From Wallemia ichthyophaga EXF-994 (Eukaryota; Basidiomycota; Wallemiomycetes; Wallemiales; Wallemiaceae): a DNA stretch of 64,000 nucleotides. Shown piece after piece: positions 32,279 to 45,155 of the stretch; the stretch's first letter is position 1; every line of letters starts with the position of its first letter. The notes under the pieces were generated by a model. That model made no database searches and was not told the origin of the DNA. It worked only from the letters and a program-made list of their open reading frames with translations. The stretch spans positions 248,001 to 312,000 of the forward strand of contig NW_008806277.1 in the NCBI RefSeq assembly GCF_000400465.1. Direction: 5' to 3'. Position numbers and translations under genes: made by a program.

Positions 32279-35200
32279 ATGATGCGCGATGTCAGCATAA
32301 ATATCAGCGTAAAATTCACTCAGCCGCGATTAGATGCGCGCGGTCAGCAATTGCCCCCGATTCTCCTAGACGATGGCAATCTCGAGCCGAATATCAACAT
32401 CTCACTCGATGTTCCACACCAAGATGAGGTTTTGGCTAGGAGTGGTACACCTACGCGTGTCCTACAGATGGATGGTGACGATGAGCAGCCTCATTTCCCC
32501 GGTGCTCTGCTGCGTAGTGGGGGAAATGCTCGCACTCTGCAGTATAACAGACACAGCTTCAAATCCAGGGATTTCAAATCAGAGACTGCGCCTTCTTCTT
32601 CTAAGCATATACGTAGCAGTGGCAGTGGCAGTGGCAGCGGCAGCGGGCGCGATAATTCACTCGCAGAGAATGAGATTAAGGATGAAAGTAGGTTCTGCGC
32701 GGTGTGGAGGGTGTATTCATCTCACACGCCTCACCAGACGATAGTAGCTCTAAAGATGATGCTGATGGCTACAGCGACGGCAGCTTGACCCCCATACCCG
32801 ACTCACCACCGCGTAAGAAAGGCAAAGCACGGGTGTCGCACGTGAAACCACTTTCAGATAACGAGGCAGACCAGGGTGGGTATTTGAGAGTCGCTGGCTT
32901 TGCTGGTACGAAAGACACGGTACAGAGCAACTCGAGATCAGATGGCGCTGTACATCGCGCTCCACAGTCACAGTCGCGATCGCAAAGGTCTAAACCAGTC
33001 CATATTCAACCAACTGAATTACAACCAACTGGTCCCTTATACCAAACTCAGCCTCCCAGCGAAACGTCTGGCATTAAGTCCAAGTACATCACCCCTTCTC
33101 GCTTTGAGGAAATATACCTCCAGCGGGCTGAAGAAATGAGATTGGCTCAGCTCGAGCATGTTCGCTTGCAGAAAGCACACGTACAAGCAGATCATTTGGT
33201 TGGGTCGCACAATGGCAACGGCGAAGCTGGTCCATCGCAAAGCAAGAAAGCTAAATTGTCTCAGCCACAGAAGTCTACGCTCAGTTCAAGCAGTAAAACT
33301 CCAATCAATCAATCACCACTGGTGTCTGATGAGATAGACGCGTCAGCTACCTCGAGGCGATCTTCTCTACCTCCACCTGCACATACATCAGAAAACTCTA
33401 CTCTCAACTCAAAGGGAAGGGATGATTCGTTGCAACCAAAGGAGGCACCAGCTTCAGAGTCGCGGAGTTCGAACGTCGCCAACGTTGCTCAAACTACAGA
33501 CGCATTAGCTAGACAACCTTCTCCGAATCGATCAGCAAGCTCTTTCAACAGAATATCCGTCCATTCTCCTCTTGCTGACAGTGAAAAAGACCCTTCAGCT
33601 CCTCAATCAGCTTCTCAATTAAATCCCCATCCGGCTCTTAATTCTACTCTTCCCTCAGCTCCTCCAGACAAAAGCTCTGATTATGGTAAGAGATCATCGA
33701 GTCGCTTGAAGTCAACCGGAATGGATCTCCAGAGTTTGTCAAGCAAAAGAGACTCGATTTATCGCGAAAGATCTCCCGAGACTGAGTCTGCATCAAAGCC
33801 CAAGTCGAAGCCCAAGCCTAAGCCTAAATCGAAGTCTAAAACACCCTCCGGCACACCTAACTCAAATAAGTCGTCGTCGAATGATTCAACGTCGAATGAT
33901 CTACCTAATAAACCACCGAGTGATCTTTCAAATAATGTTTCAAAGCCATCGAATAAAGGTCCTTCTGCTTCATTCGAGAAGATCACACTTCGACTTCCTG
34001 GTCCGTCAAAGAATGGCGAGATGAACGAATCACTGAAAATTCTTAGTAACTCCAACTCGCCGCCAGGACTCTTCGAAAGTAGACCCGAACCTCCTTCATC
34101 TAGCGTAAACGCGCAGAATCAGGCGTCTGCAGGTCCTGCAGATCCCAATCAACCTTCCACCAGCTCAGAGCCACCCAGAACAGACTTTTTGAACCGCAAG
34201 ACTTTTATGTTCAAAACCCAGACTCCAGAATCATATCTTTCACAGACACTGAAGAAGCGCAAGCGGAAATCTGATAAGTTGGCATTGGCGCAGTCGAAAT
34301 TTGCAATTGATGATGGTGCTAATAAGCACGTAAATGATCCAAACAAGCCAGTAAAAGCATTCGAAATGAGCGAGGTGTTCAAGGAAGCCCAAATACTTCA
34401 CCTCTTCGATCCTATACCAAAGCCTTCACTGGAGGAAAATCGTCAGTCATTTCACAATTCTAAACCGGCTCCGAGTCCCATCGAAGAGAATGGATACTCT
34501 CTCCCCGATTATAACTCGTCTTCAATTATACCACCAAGATATGACGGTCGCTTTGCAAACGACTTCAAAGAACAAATAGATCGTAGACTCGAGATATTGG
34601 ATATAGCAAGATACTATCCGAATTTGGTTCCAGTGGCTAATAATCCAATAACGAAAATGGACCTAGTTACATACTTTGATAATATCAGTGTTGAAGGTCT
34701 ACACAGAAACGCAATTACTGTACCCATCTACAAATGTTTCTTTGGTGATGGACGTATGGTTGAAAAGGCACTACACAAGAAGATATTACTCACAGTGACT
34801 GACAGTTGTATGCTCCTGATGGACACTGCGACCACTTTGGCCAAAATATGGAGAGTGATTCCGTTCTACTTGATTAGTGATCTGAAGGTAAGGAAAAATG
34901 AAGATCGTCTTTGAATCGACTAATAATATTCCAGTTACGCGATGACCCTCGTGACTTGCCTTTAATAACGTTCAAGATCGACCCTAGAGATGAGATATCG
35001 CATCACATGAGTACAGCCGAGATATCTTTCGATCCGGGTGAGCTGGGTGGGAGTATGGTGAGCACCAACTAACAACTAAACAGTGCATGAATGGATTTCA
35101 TTCTTTGTTGACAACAAACACCCTTATTTTCATGAAGTTTCGCTCAAAAATTGGGCATACAACATGCGAAGAGTGATAACATTGAAGAACAGACCAATCG

Positions 35201-35637
35201 AACCCTATCCTTTGATAGATGCTGTTAAGTTGTTCGGCAGATGGAGGAATGGCGAGCTGAAAGGAGCGATCAAAAGGATCCACAGTCCAGCAAATAGAGC
35301 ATTCTATACTGGTGCAAAATACGATAGCACTACTCAGGGAATTGATTTTTCAGCGAACAGAGACGAGTACAAGAGGTTTAGGAACACTCAAGCTGCTCAA
35401 GAAGCTGAGATGCAACCAGATAGAACAAGTAGACATTCAATATCTACTGAAAAGTCTGATACGAAGAAGGAAATGGAAATAGAGTGGACAGAACCAGCAC
35501 GCTCACAGCCGCCTAGGACACACGATTCACGCAATACGTATTTGAATGAGATGCTTAATATTAGCGATTCAGAAAGCAACGATCCGACAGTGCAAAAAGC
35601 ATTACCACCAAAGCATAGCAGACATAGTGTAATATAG
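32279..35637 (+). CDS. hypothetical protein, conserved-looking C-terminal half
   Basis: Exons 32279-32687, 32738-34887, 34935-35037 and 35084-35637 give 1071 aa. Residues 1-720 are largely disordered: a Gly-Ser run near 115-122, Ser/Pro-rich stretches and a Lys-Pro run near residue 500. From about 740 the sequence looks folded: DRRLEILDIARYYPNLVPVA, TYFDNISVEGLHRNAITVPI, then KKILLTVTDSCMLLMDTATT, IWRVIPFYLISDLKLRDDPR and HEWISFFVDNKHPYFHEVSL, suggestive of a PH-like beta barrel followed by a helical part. I do not recognise the family. The tail is again disordered. Splice sites and phases are all normal, so the gene is real. Confidence 0.75.
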
Positions 35638-35728
35638 ACTTTGTAACAAGAGAATTGTAGTACTTTGAGTGGTTTATTTTCAAATCATTAAGATATATGT
35701 AGTTCGTACCCCTTTAACAAAATCACTC

Positions 35729-36244
35729 ATGTCGTCTGAAGTAGACCTAAACGAGCTGCAGGCGCAAATAAGTTTGTCGCTGGGTACAATACGTGAAATG
35801 ACATCTGGATGGCAGAAGCCGTCGCGCTCAGCTGGCAGTACGTCCATTGCAGCCAGTGCGCCCAAGCAGGACGACTTGACGGAGTGGATGTCGAGGCCCA
35901 GTAGGCTAGGACTAGGAGCGGCACCAGCGCAGACAAGTGTTCCTACTGTTGATGCAAAGCTGCAGCGTAAATTGACACAGAAAACGCCCAAGGATGGCAG
36001 TAAATCTACTAAGAGTGATGGCGAAGACGCCAAAGACAACGCCAACGACGATGAGGACGAGGGATCTAGATATACAAATACATCCGCATCAATGGCCAAC
36101 AAGAAAAAGAGCAGCATCAAGTCTTATCTCGACAAACCACATTCTGCTAAGAAGGCGGTTGTCGGTGTCGATCCCAACGTGCAACTATCTAAGAAACAGC
36201 GTAAGAAGCTCAACAAGAAGCTCAGAGAGCAGCAGCAAAAGTAG
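35729..36244 (+). CDS. small basic protein, DUF3245-like
   Basis: Single exon, 171 aa, starting MSSEVDLNELQ. The short motif WMSRPSRLGLGA near residues 52-63 resembles the conserved core of the DUF3245 family as I recall it; function is unknown. The rest is a Lys/Asp-rich, low-complexity region with an acidic patch (DDEDEG), ending in a strongly basic KKQRKKLNKKLREQQQK helix that could direct it to the nucleolus. An upstream in-frame extension is not supported. Confidence 0.6.
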   Translation: MSSEVDLNELQAQISLSLGTIREMTSGWQKPSRSAGSTSIAASAPKQDDLTEWMSRPSRLGLGAAPAQTSVPTVDAKLQRKLTQKTPKDGSKSTKSDGEDAKDNANDDEDEGSRYTNTSASMANKKKSSIKSYLDKPHSAKKAVVGVDPNVQLSKKQRKKLNKKLREQQQK

Positions 36245-36371
36245 TAGCGCTAGTAGCATTAGCAATACCAAGGATATTTATTATAGACTCACTTAACGAG
36301 AATGTACAATACAAGTGATGCAGAATGTACAGTAGATGCATGCATAATTTAGTTACAGAACCATGAATAAA

Positions 36372-37637
36372 TCACAGATAGGTGCTTTCGTCATCTTCCA
36401 TCAACTCCTCTTGGGATTGTTGGAGGTCTTCATTAGGAATTCCGCCCGCTGTAATATCGTCCCTGCGCTCCCTCTGCACTTTCTTGTCGTCAACATCGAT
36501 GGAGTAATCGTCCGGGTTTATTTGTCCGTCATTGACTTGATTTTGTTCGTGATGATCTTGGGGAATAGCTGGTGGCTCTGGCGCGTAGTTAAACACAGAT
36601 CCAAGGGCTACAAAGGGCCAGAAAAGACCAGAGCTATGACTGCTATGTCGTGAGAAGTAGTCGACATCAATACTGATTGCATTTGCGAGAACGACTGCTC
36701 TTTCGTCTAGTGTGAGTGCCCTGCTTCGCTCAGAGTGTCTTACGTGGTTCTGTGAAGAATCAAACTTAACTATATATTGACCGGTATCGGTGAATAGCTC
36801 TCTACCCAAGCCTCCAAAGTTTCTACTGATTGAGGCGCTTACTCGGGAGTTTATGTCGAGAACGCTAAAATCCCATGCCAAGAAAGGTGAGTCAATTGCG
36901 CCAAACTGCTCAAAGTCGCCATTGCGCTGAAGAAACTGGTTGTATCTCCTTCTCAACAAATGCCAGCTCTGTTGAGCCTCGCCAACTAGGACATGATTTT
37001 CCACAGAATACACCCCAATGATAGAATTTATCAAGCTGAAAGGGCGGTGTATACGCAAAACGTGCTGACCATCTTTATCCATGATGAGAAAGTTGAATGG
37101 TCTGTGTGTTCTGAAGAGTTGCCTTCCCAGTTGTCCAAGCAGACTGTCATCCTGTTCGACAAGATATCCGATAGGATTTCCGTGGATATCAAGCATAGCG
37201 TACTTGTTGGACTGTTCGAATCCCACGAATATATTCATCTGAACATTTATTCAGATACACCGCATTGTTATCGTGATGACGAACGACTCACCATTTCCAA
37301 TTGCCGGATAACGACAAGAGAAGGCTGCTCTAAGAGTTTAGAAACACTATTACGCTTATTTAGAATAGCATCAGCATCGTCAGGCACGTTGACGTCTGCT
37401 TTCAGTTCTTGCAGCGTTTCCATCGGCGCAGATCTGTGTTCTTTTGTATAGGAATTGTCTAGTGGAAAATATTCCCTGAAATCGTTCTGCCTGTGTGTTC
37501 TTCCTCGCCTGGCTGGTCGTGCTTGGACAGTGTGAGATGGTAGAGCGTGTGGCATGGGCGAGAGACTCACGCAGCTGCTTGCCATATCTTGAGTAAGCCA
37601 TAGACCTGCGCCCACCGAGTGCCCATTTATTCCACAT
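36372..37637 (-). CDS. AIM25: phospholipid scramblase family, AIM25
   Basis: Three exons (37637-37571, 37521-37292, 37238-36372) give 387 aa. The N-terminus (MWNKWALGGRRSMAYSRYGK) can act as a mitochondrial presequence, as for yeast Aim25. The scramblase core begins VVIRQLEMMNIFVGFEQSNK across an exon junction, followed by FRTHRPFNFLIMDKDGQHVL, IHRPFSLINSIIGVYSV and the beta-barrel repeats up to ALTLDERAVVLANAISIDVD. The last 90 residues are acidic and disordered. Its start codon is 53 bp from that of divergent VMA2. Confidence 0.83.
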
Positions 37638-37690
37638 GATGGTCGTTTGCGTCGAAAGAGCTCTTATCTCTGTACCACCATCACCTATTA

Positions 37691-39718
<2,028 letters not shown>

Positions 39719-39781
39719 GAAGGTTGTAAAGCTTTGAATGAATCTAAATCTGATTTGATAAGAAAGTATAAAGACATGAAA

Positions 39782-40191
39782 TTAGTTTGAGTTTGAAGGT
39801 GTGTACTTTGGGAGTTCTCCTCTCTGCTCCATTCTACTCTTTGCTTCGTTTGAAGCCCAAGTTTGTATGCTATAGGGAGTGTTAGGTTGTTTAGTGATGC
39901 ACATAATACCCACGTTGAATCTGGCTTGTAATAATAACCAATTCCAGCTGCAGCGATGGCTGCATAGAATCCAAAGTAGTAAATTGGCTCCCAGTTTTCC
40001 CATTTTCTTTTCTGGCCATTTGGGAGTGGCTATAGGTGTGTGTTAAGGTTGTTTGTACTATAATACCTTCTACCCACCTTCTCAGCAAATAGATGGCCAG
40101 TCGGTTCGTGCAAGTGTGGACCGCCACCAGCAAATCTAAGCTGCTGTGACTTGGCCAAAGATTTAAATTGAGTGGATCTTAATCTCAGCAT
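39782..40191 (-). CDS. complex I subunit ESSS (NDUFB11)
   Basis: Three exons (40191-40078, 40029-39914, 39869-39782) give 105 aa. A basic, Ser-containing presequence (MLRLRSTQFKSLAKSQQLRF) leads to GGGPHLHEPTGHLFAEKPLP and KRKWENWEPIYYFGFYAAIA, then one membrane helix. This order matches the ESSS/NDUFB11 accessory subunit of mitochondrial NADH:ubiquinone oxidoreductase, in the membrane arm. An in-frame ATG at 40290 would add a Thr-rich segment that looks less natural. The gene shows the organism keeps complex I. Confidence 0.8.
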
Positions 40192-40378
40192 TTTAGTTGT
40201 CGTCGTCGTCGCCTTTGTCGCCGTTGAGGTGTAAGAGATCTCTTGTCCTGAACCACGAAATTCAATGAGAGATGAACCTTGAAATTTCAAAGCAATTCAA
40301 AGATTTTCTAGAGCCATTTGACAGGCTTGTAAATTTGAATGAAAATAATCCCACGGCTAGTGCGTGAACTTTGGAAAT

Positions 40379-43300
40379 ATGGGAATCCCACAACAACTCA
40401 CACGCATCACAGGTACAAGCTCTTTACATAGCACAGACGCATCTTCTAGTTCATCCAATCGCAAGAACAAGGAAACTGTCGAAGAAAGATTAGACGCGTT
40501 GATGAAGAAAGCCAATCACAATCAGTCACACTCACAGCCGTCACCGAGTCCTCCACTTGAAACTCCCCCTATCATCACCACAGAATCCTTTAATAGTTCT
40601 TCCACTTGCCTCAAAGACTCCAAATCTACTCACAGCGGCGATAAGTCCGCTATTAAAGTTAAGACCGTCTCCTGGAATATGGCCGATTCCCTCGTTAAAG
40701 GCGATTTAGAAGTTTTATTAGGTCATGTTCCCCCTTTTGTGCCAAATTCTTCCTCCAATCCACACCCTGATCGTCTACCTCAACTTGATTGCGATGATGC
40801 CCATCCTTATCATCTCGTCGTCGTCGCCGGTCAGGAGTGCCCAACCACCTCAAATATCCTCCCGCGTGGCTTCAGCGTTGCTTTACGCGATAAGAATAAG
40901 CGCGATACCAACAATGAATCGAATCTGGATTTGTCTCAGCCACTAGTACAATCTCCTAACATCTCTTCTAATTCTCAGTTTACCCCTAATGAGCAACATA
41001 ACTCCTCTATACAATCTGGCTGGTCTGGTATTCTCGAGCAGTGGTTTTGTCACGGTGCTGGTACTTGTCAGAATCCCGAAATTCCTCCAACTCCCGGCGA
41101 ACTAACCAATAATGAATCCCTTTTAGCCCCTCCTCCTATGGCTGATAAGAAATCTAACACAAGTAATCAATCTTCAAATAGTTCTGTCGGAATGCAGCCT
41201 TCCACTTCCGCTAACTCACAATCTCAACAATCTCAGCAAACTACCCGACCACCAATGATAAAACGTCATTTCTCCAAGTCATCCAGGTTCGAAAAAGACC
41301 TATCTAAGCAGACAAGCTACGGCTCTGGTCCATATGAGTTATTGGTGAAAGAGCGCTTAATGGGCATATACATTGCCGTGTTTGTCTATAAAGGTGCTAA
41401 GCATCTCATTGAAGGGTCTTCAACAGCAGTCGTCACTGCCGGTTTATTAGGCGGTAGACTTGGTAATAAAGGAGCCGTTGGTGCCAGTGTGAAGATTGCT
41501 GATACAAGATTACTCTTTATCAACTCTCATTTGGCAGCACATGAGCATAGACTCGCGGAGCGGTTAGAAAATATGCAAAAGATTCAGCGTAGCTTGGCTG
41601 TTGATACTTTCCTGTCTCCAAATGATCCAAAGAATTCCAAGGAGGACGTCACTGAAAGATTCGACTTTACGTGGATCATGGGTGATCTCAATATGAGAGT
41701 GGATATCACTCGAAAACACGCAGACTGGCTTATAATGAACAAAGACTACAAAGCTGCGTTGGAGTTTGATCAATTGCGCTCTGTTATGAAGGATGGACAG
41801 GGATTTAAAGGATTCAATGAAGCTGAGATTAAATTCCCCCCTACATTCAAATACGATGTTGCAAAGCGTACACGGACATTGCGTCGGAGGTCATGGGATA
41901 ATCGTTCGATGAACAGAACATCAACCCCGGATATGTCAAGACCATCATTGGATTCGACCGCAGAGTTTGTTGAAATTAATGACGATGATCTTTCTTCAAT
42001 TGCTTCTACTTCTAGAAGCGGTCATTCATCTTCAAATACTGCTAAATCTCCATCAATTGCATCTTCTCGCCTGACGTCTGACGCTGATGATGGCAGTGAT
42101 GATGAGGATGACGAAGCTTTGCGTATTGCTGCAATTAATGCATCCCAGCTGGAAGACTCAAAGCTATTTGCCGGTGTTGATGTTGATAAAGCCGTGGAGA
42201 ATGTTAAAGACGCTTTTAGATCGCTTGTGAAACCTATATCTACACCTTCAAATGACAATAATAGTAGCAGAAAAAGTATCGATTCCCGCCAGTCAAGTAA
42301 CAGGCTTAGTGTTGACTTTTCCAAAAGAAGTAGTGTCGTTAGTGATACGGATTCGAGGAGTAATAGTTTAGCTGAATCTAGCATGGAATCATCTCTCAAC
42401 AAGCGTAGAAGTAGTAGTAGCGTTGCGCATGAATCAAAATCTAGTCACAAGCCTCGTAATTTAAGTTTGGATGTCAGTAACTTAAGTGGTTACAGCGGCG
42501 GACCACTTAGTGCTGGTGCATCACCATATAGTCGTCTCTCATTCTCCAGAAAGTTGAGGCATAGTCTAAGAAAATCGTCTCATTCATCTAGTAGCAAGCA
42601 CGATGATGACTTGCGCAATTCAGCAATTGACGAGACTGCTTCGAATGATCCAGAAGAGGATTTGAAGTCGACGTACGACTCATCACCCAAGCAACGTGTA
42701 CCATCGTGGTGTGATCGTATTCTTTGGAGATCTGTGAGTGAATTGTGTCTTGTTCACAAGCGTATGATATTTAACTAACACTTACTCATCTCAGATGCTG
42801 ACATACGAGACTGAGGATATGGACCGGTTACGTAATCGAAAATTCTCAAAATTGGGGAATGCAATCTCTCATGTTCTCCGTCGTCGTTCTTCTTCAAAAG
42901 GGAGCTTGAAAGAGATAGGTAGCAGTCTCAGTATTAGTAATCTCTCAAATCACAACCGTCATAGCCATAGTCACAGCACATCTCAAACACAAGCGCAACA
43001 TTTGCAACCACCACCACCTTCAGAGGAAACAGAAATAGCAAGACCAAAGCTTCAAGCTTCGAGATCTGCCGAAGAGTTGCCCAAGTTTAGTCCGACTAAC
43101 AAAGTAAGCTTTTTGGCAGGCTCATCAAACATTTCTCCAATTAAGAATGAAAGAAAGGAGAAGGAAAAGAACGAGAAGAAGAAGTTTTTCGCTCGTTTCA
43201 GATCAAATTCACTTGGTAATTCCAAGGGAGACGATGTAATAGATCATCCTAGACCGCTCAAAGATATGAAGTCAAGGAAGAGTTTCTCATGGTTGGAAAC

Positions 43301-43739
43301 AACAGCTGGAAGATCTTCACCAGAACTACTATCGCCGGACGAAATGACGGGATCACCATCAATATCACCCAAGAATTTGTCGTTGACGACGAACCTCAGC
43401 GAGCCAAATACAAGTAGTACGAAGGCTAATCAACCACCACCTTCTCATTCTAACGATGGCATGCAAGTATCCAAATGGCTTGTGCATTCTTTTCCTTCGC
43501 TATTCGGAAGTGGAAGCGGTAAACAGCCATCCGGTTTGCTATTCGACAGTGGAATGGATAAAACCAACAGTGATGCTTCAACAGCAGCCCATCAGACACC
43601 CGTGGAGGTAGAGCCACCAAAGCAGAGGGGACAGGTTGATTGTATCAATTATAGCTCCCTCACTGATTACGAAATGAGGAAATTGGAAGGCAGATCAGAC
43701 CACAGACCAGTCTTAGGATCATTCTTAGCGTGGATATAA
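40379..43739 (+). CDS. inositol polyphosphate 5-phosphatase
   Basis: Exons 40379-42733 and 42795-43739 give 1099 aa. The IPPc catalytic domain is recognisable by VKTVSWNMAD near residue 96, VVAGQECPT, LGGRLGNKGAVGASVKI, INSHLAAHE, WIMGDLNMRVD, RVPSWCDRILWRS across the single intron region, and GRSDHRPVLGSF near the C-terminus. The domain is interrupted by two long Ser-rich insertions, about 490-765 and 800-1065. It should hydrolyse the 5-phosphate of PtdIns(4,5)P2 or soluble inositol phosphates. No Sac1, C2 or transmembrane domain is seen. Confidence 0.87.
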
Positions 43740-43802
43740 TAGGTTTTACTTATCTACATTATTTATATGTTGTATGTCGATTAATGTATTTTAACCAGCC
43801 TT

Positions 43803-45146
43803 ATGCTTAGACCGTCAAGTGTGCTATCGAACAGAATGCGTAACTTCAAACTATCACTCATTCAATTAGGTGCAACGACTGCTGATAAGACAAGCAATTT
43901 GAACAGAGCCAGAAACCAAATTCTCGAGGCTTCGAAAGACAACAAGTCTGACGTAGTCGTATTGCCAGTGAGGATACATTGCCCTAGACAGCAGTTTCTG
44001 AGTGGTACTGCAGGAATGTTTCAACAGTCCTTATGGTGTAAAGTACTTTGAGAAATATGCCGAACCAATCCCTCAGCCAGGTCACGCTCACGCTCGGGGT
44101 GAGCTGAGTGAGTCGATAAAGATGCTTAGCGAAGCAGCCAAAGAGGCTAAGGTATTTTTGATTGGTGGATCAATCCCAGAGCGTGAAGAGAGCACTGGTC
44201 GCATATTCAACACGCTCACTGTATACGATGATCATGGTAACCTCGTTGGAAAGCATAGGAAATTACATCTGTTCGATATCAACATTCCTGGCAAAGTATC
44301 TTTCAAGGTGGGTTTATACACTCCAACCATCGAACCATCCCTCCTAATGAAGTAATCACGTTATCAGGAAAGTGAGACGCTCACCGCTGGCTCCGATATT
44401 ACTATCGTTGATAGTCGTGAGTATATCCTCAAATTTGAATCTCAGCTTTGACTTTCTGTAGCATTCGGAAAGATTGGTTTGGGTATCTGCTACGATGTCA
44501 GATTTCCAGAGTGGGTAGTAGTAATATTTCGGTGGCATGACTAACAACTCGACAGAATGGCTATGATAGCAGCGCGCAAAGGTATCAATATGCCTATAAC
44601 AATCATAGTCACACTAACATGGTACTGCTTTGTTTAGGATGCGTTGCAATGATCTACCCTGGTGCTTTCAACACCACAACAGGCCCGTTGCATTGGGAAT
44701 TACTTCAAAGAGCTCGGTAGGTTTTGCCGCAATGTGAAAAGCTATCTCATTTATGTACTCTCAGCGCTGTTGATAACCAAGTTGGTCGATAACACTCACG
44801 TTATACGCTCTCACACTTCCTAGTTCTACGTCGCTATGTGCAGTCCAGCCCGAGACGAAACAGCAGAGTATCATGCAGTGAGTGTAACTATACACGCGTT
44901 ACCCAAATTAATAGGAAATAGTGGGGACACTCAACTGTTGTCAACCCCTCAGGCCAAGTGATAGCAAAGACTGACGAGAATGAATCAATAGTATATGCAG
45001 ATATCGGTTGGTGTTGCTACAATTAAGTGATTCTATGCTAATGATCGATTTCAAATGCAGATGTGGAGCTTCTTGCGAGTATCAGGAGTGGAATTCCATT
45101 ATATTCCCAACGTAGATTCGACGTCTATGATGATATCAGTAAATGA
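43803..45146 (+). CDS. Nit2-type omega-amidase
   Basis: Ten exons (43803-43967, 44014-44307, 44368-44416, 44462-44510, 44556-44581, 44638-44716, 44765-44780, 44824-44877, 44922-45006, 45061-45146) give 300 aa. The nitrilase triad is Glu56 in [10 protein letters not shown], Lys138 in HRKLHLFDI and Cys179 in [39 protein letters not shown] and [13 protein letters not shown] are characteristic of NIT2/yeast Nit3, which hydrolyse alpha-ketoglutaramate and alpha-ketosuccinamate. Exons 5 and 7 are only 26 and 16 nt. Its stop lies 9 bp from that of convergent TOP3. Confidence 0.88.
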
Positions 45147-45155
45147 ATGTCGTTT

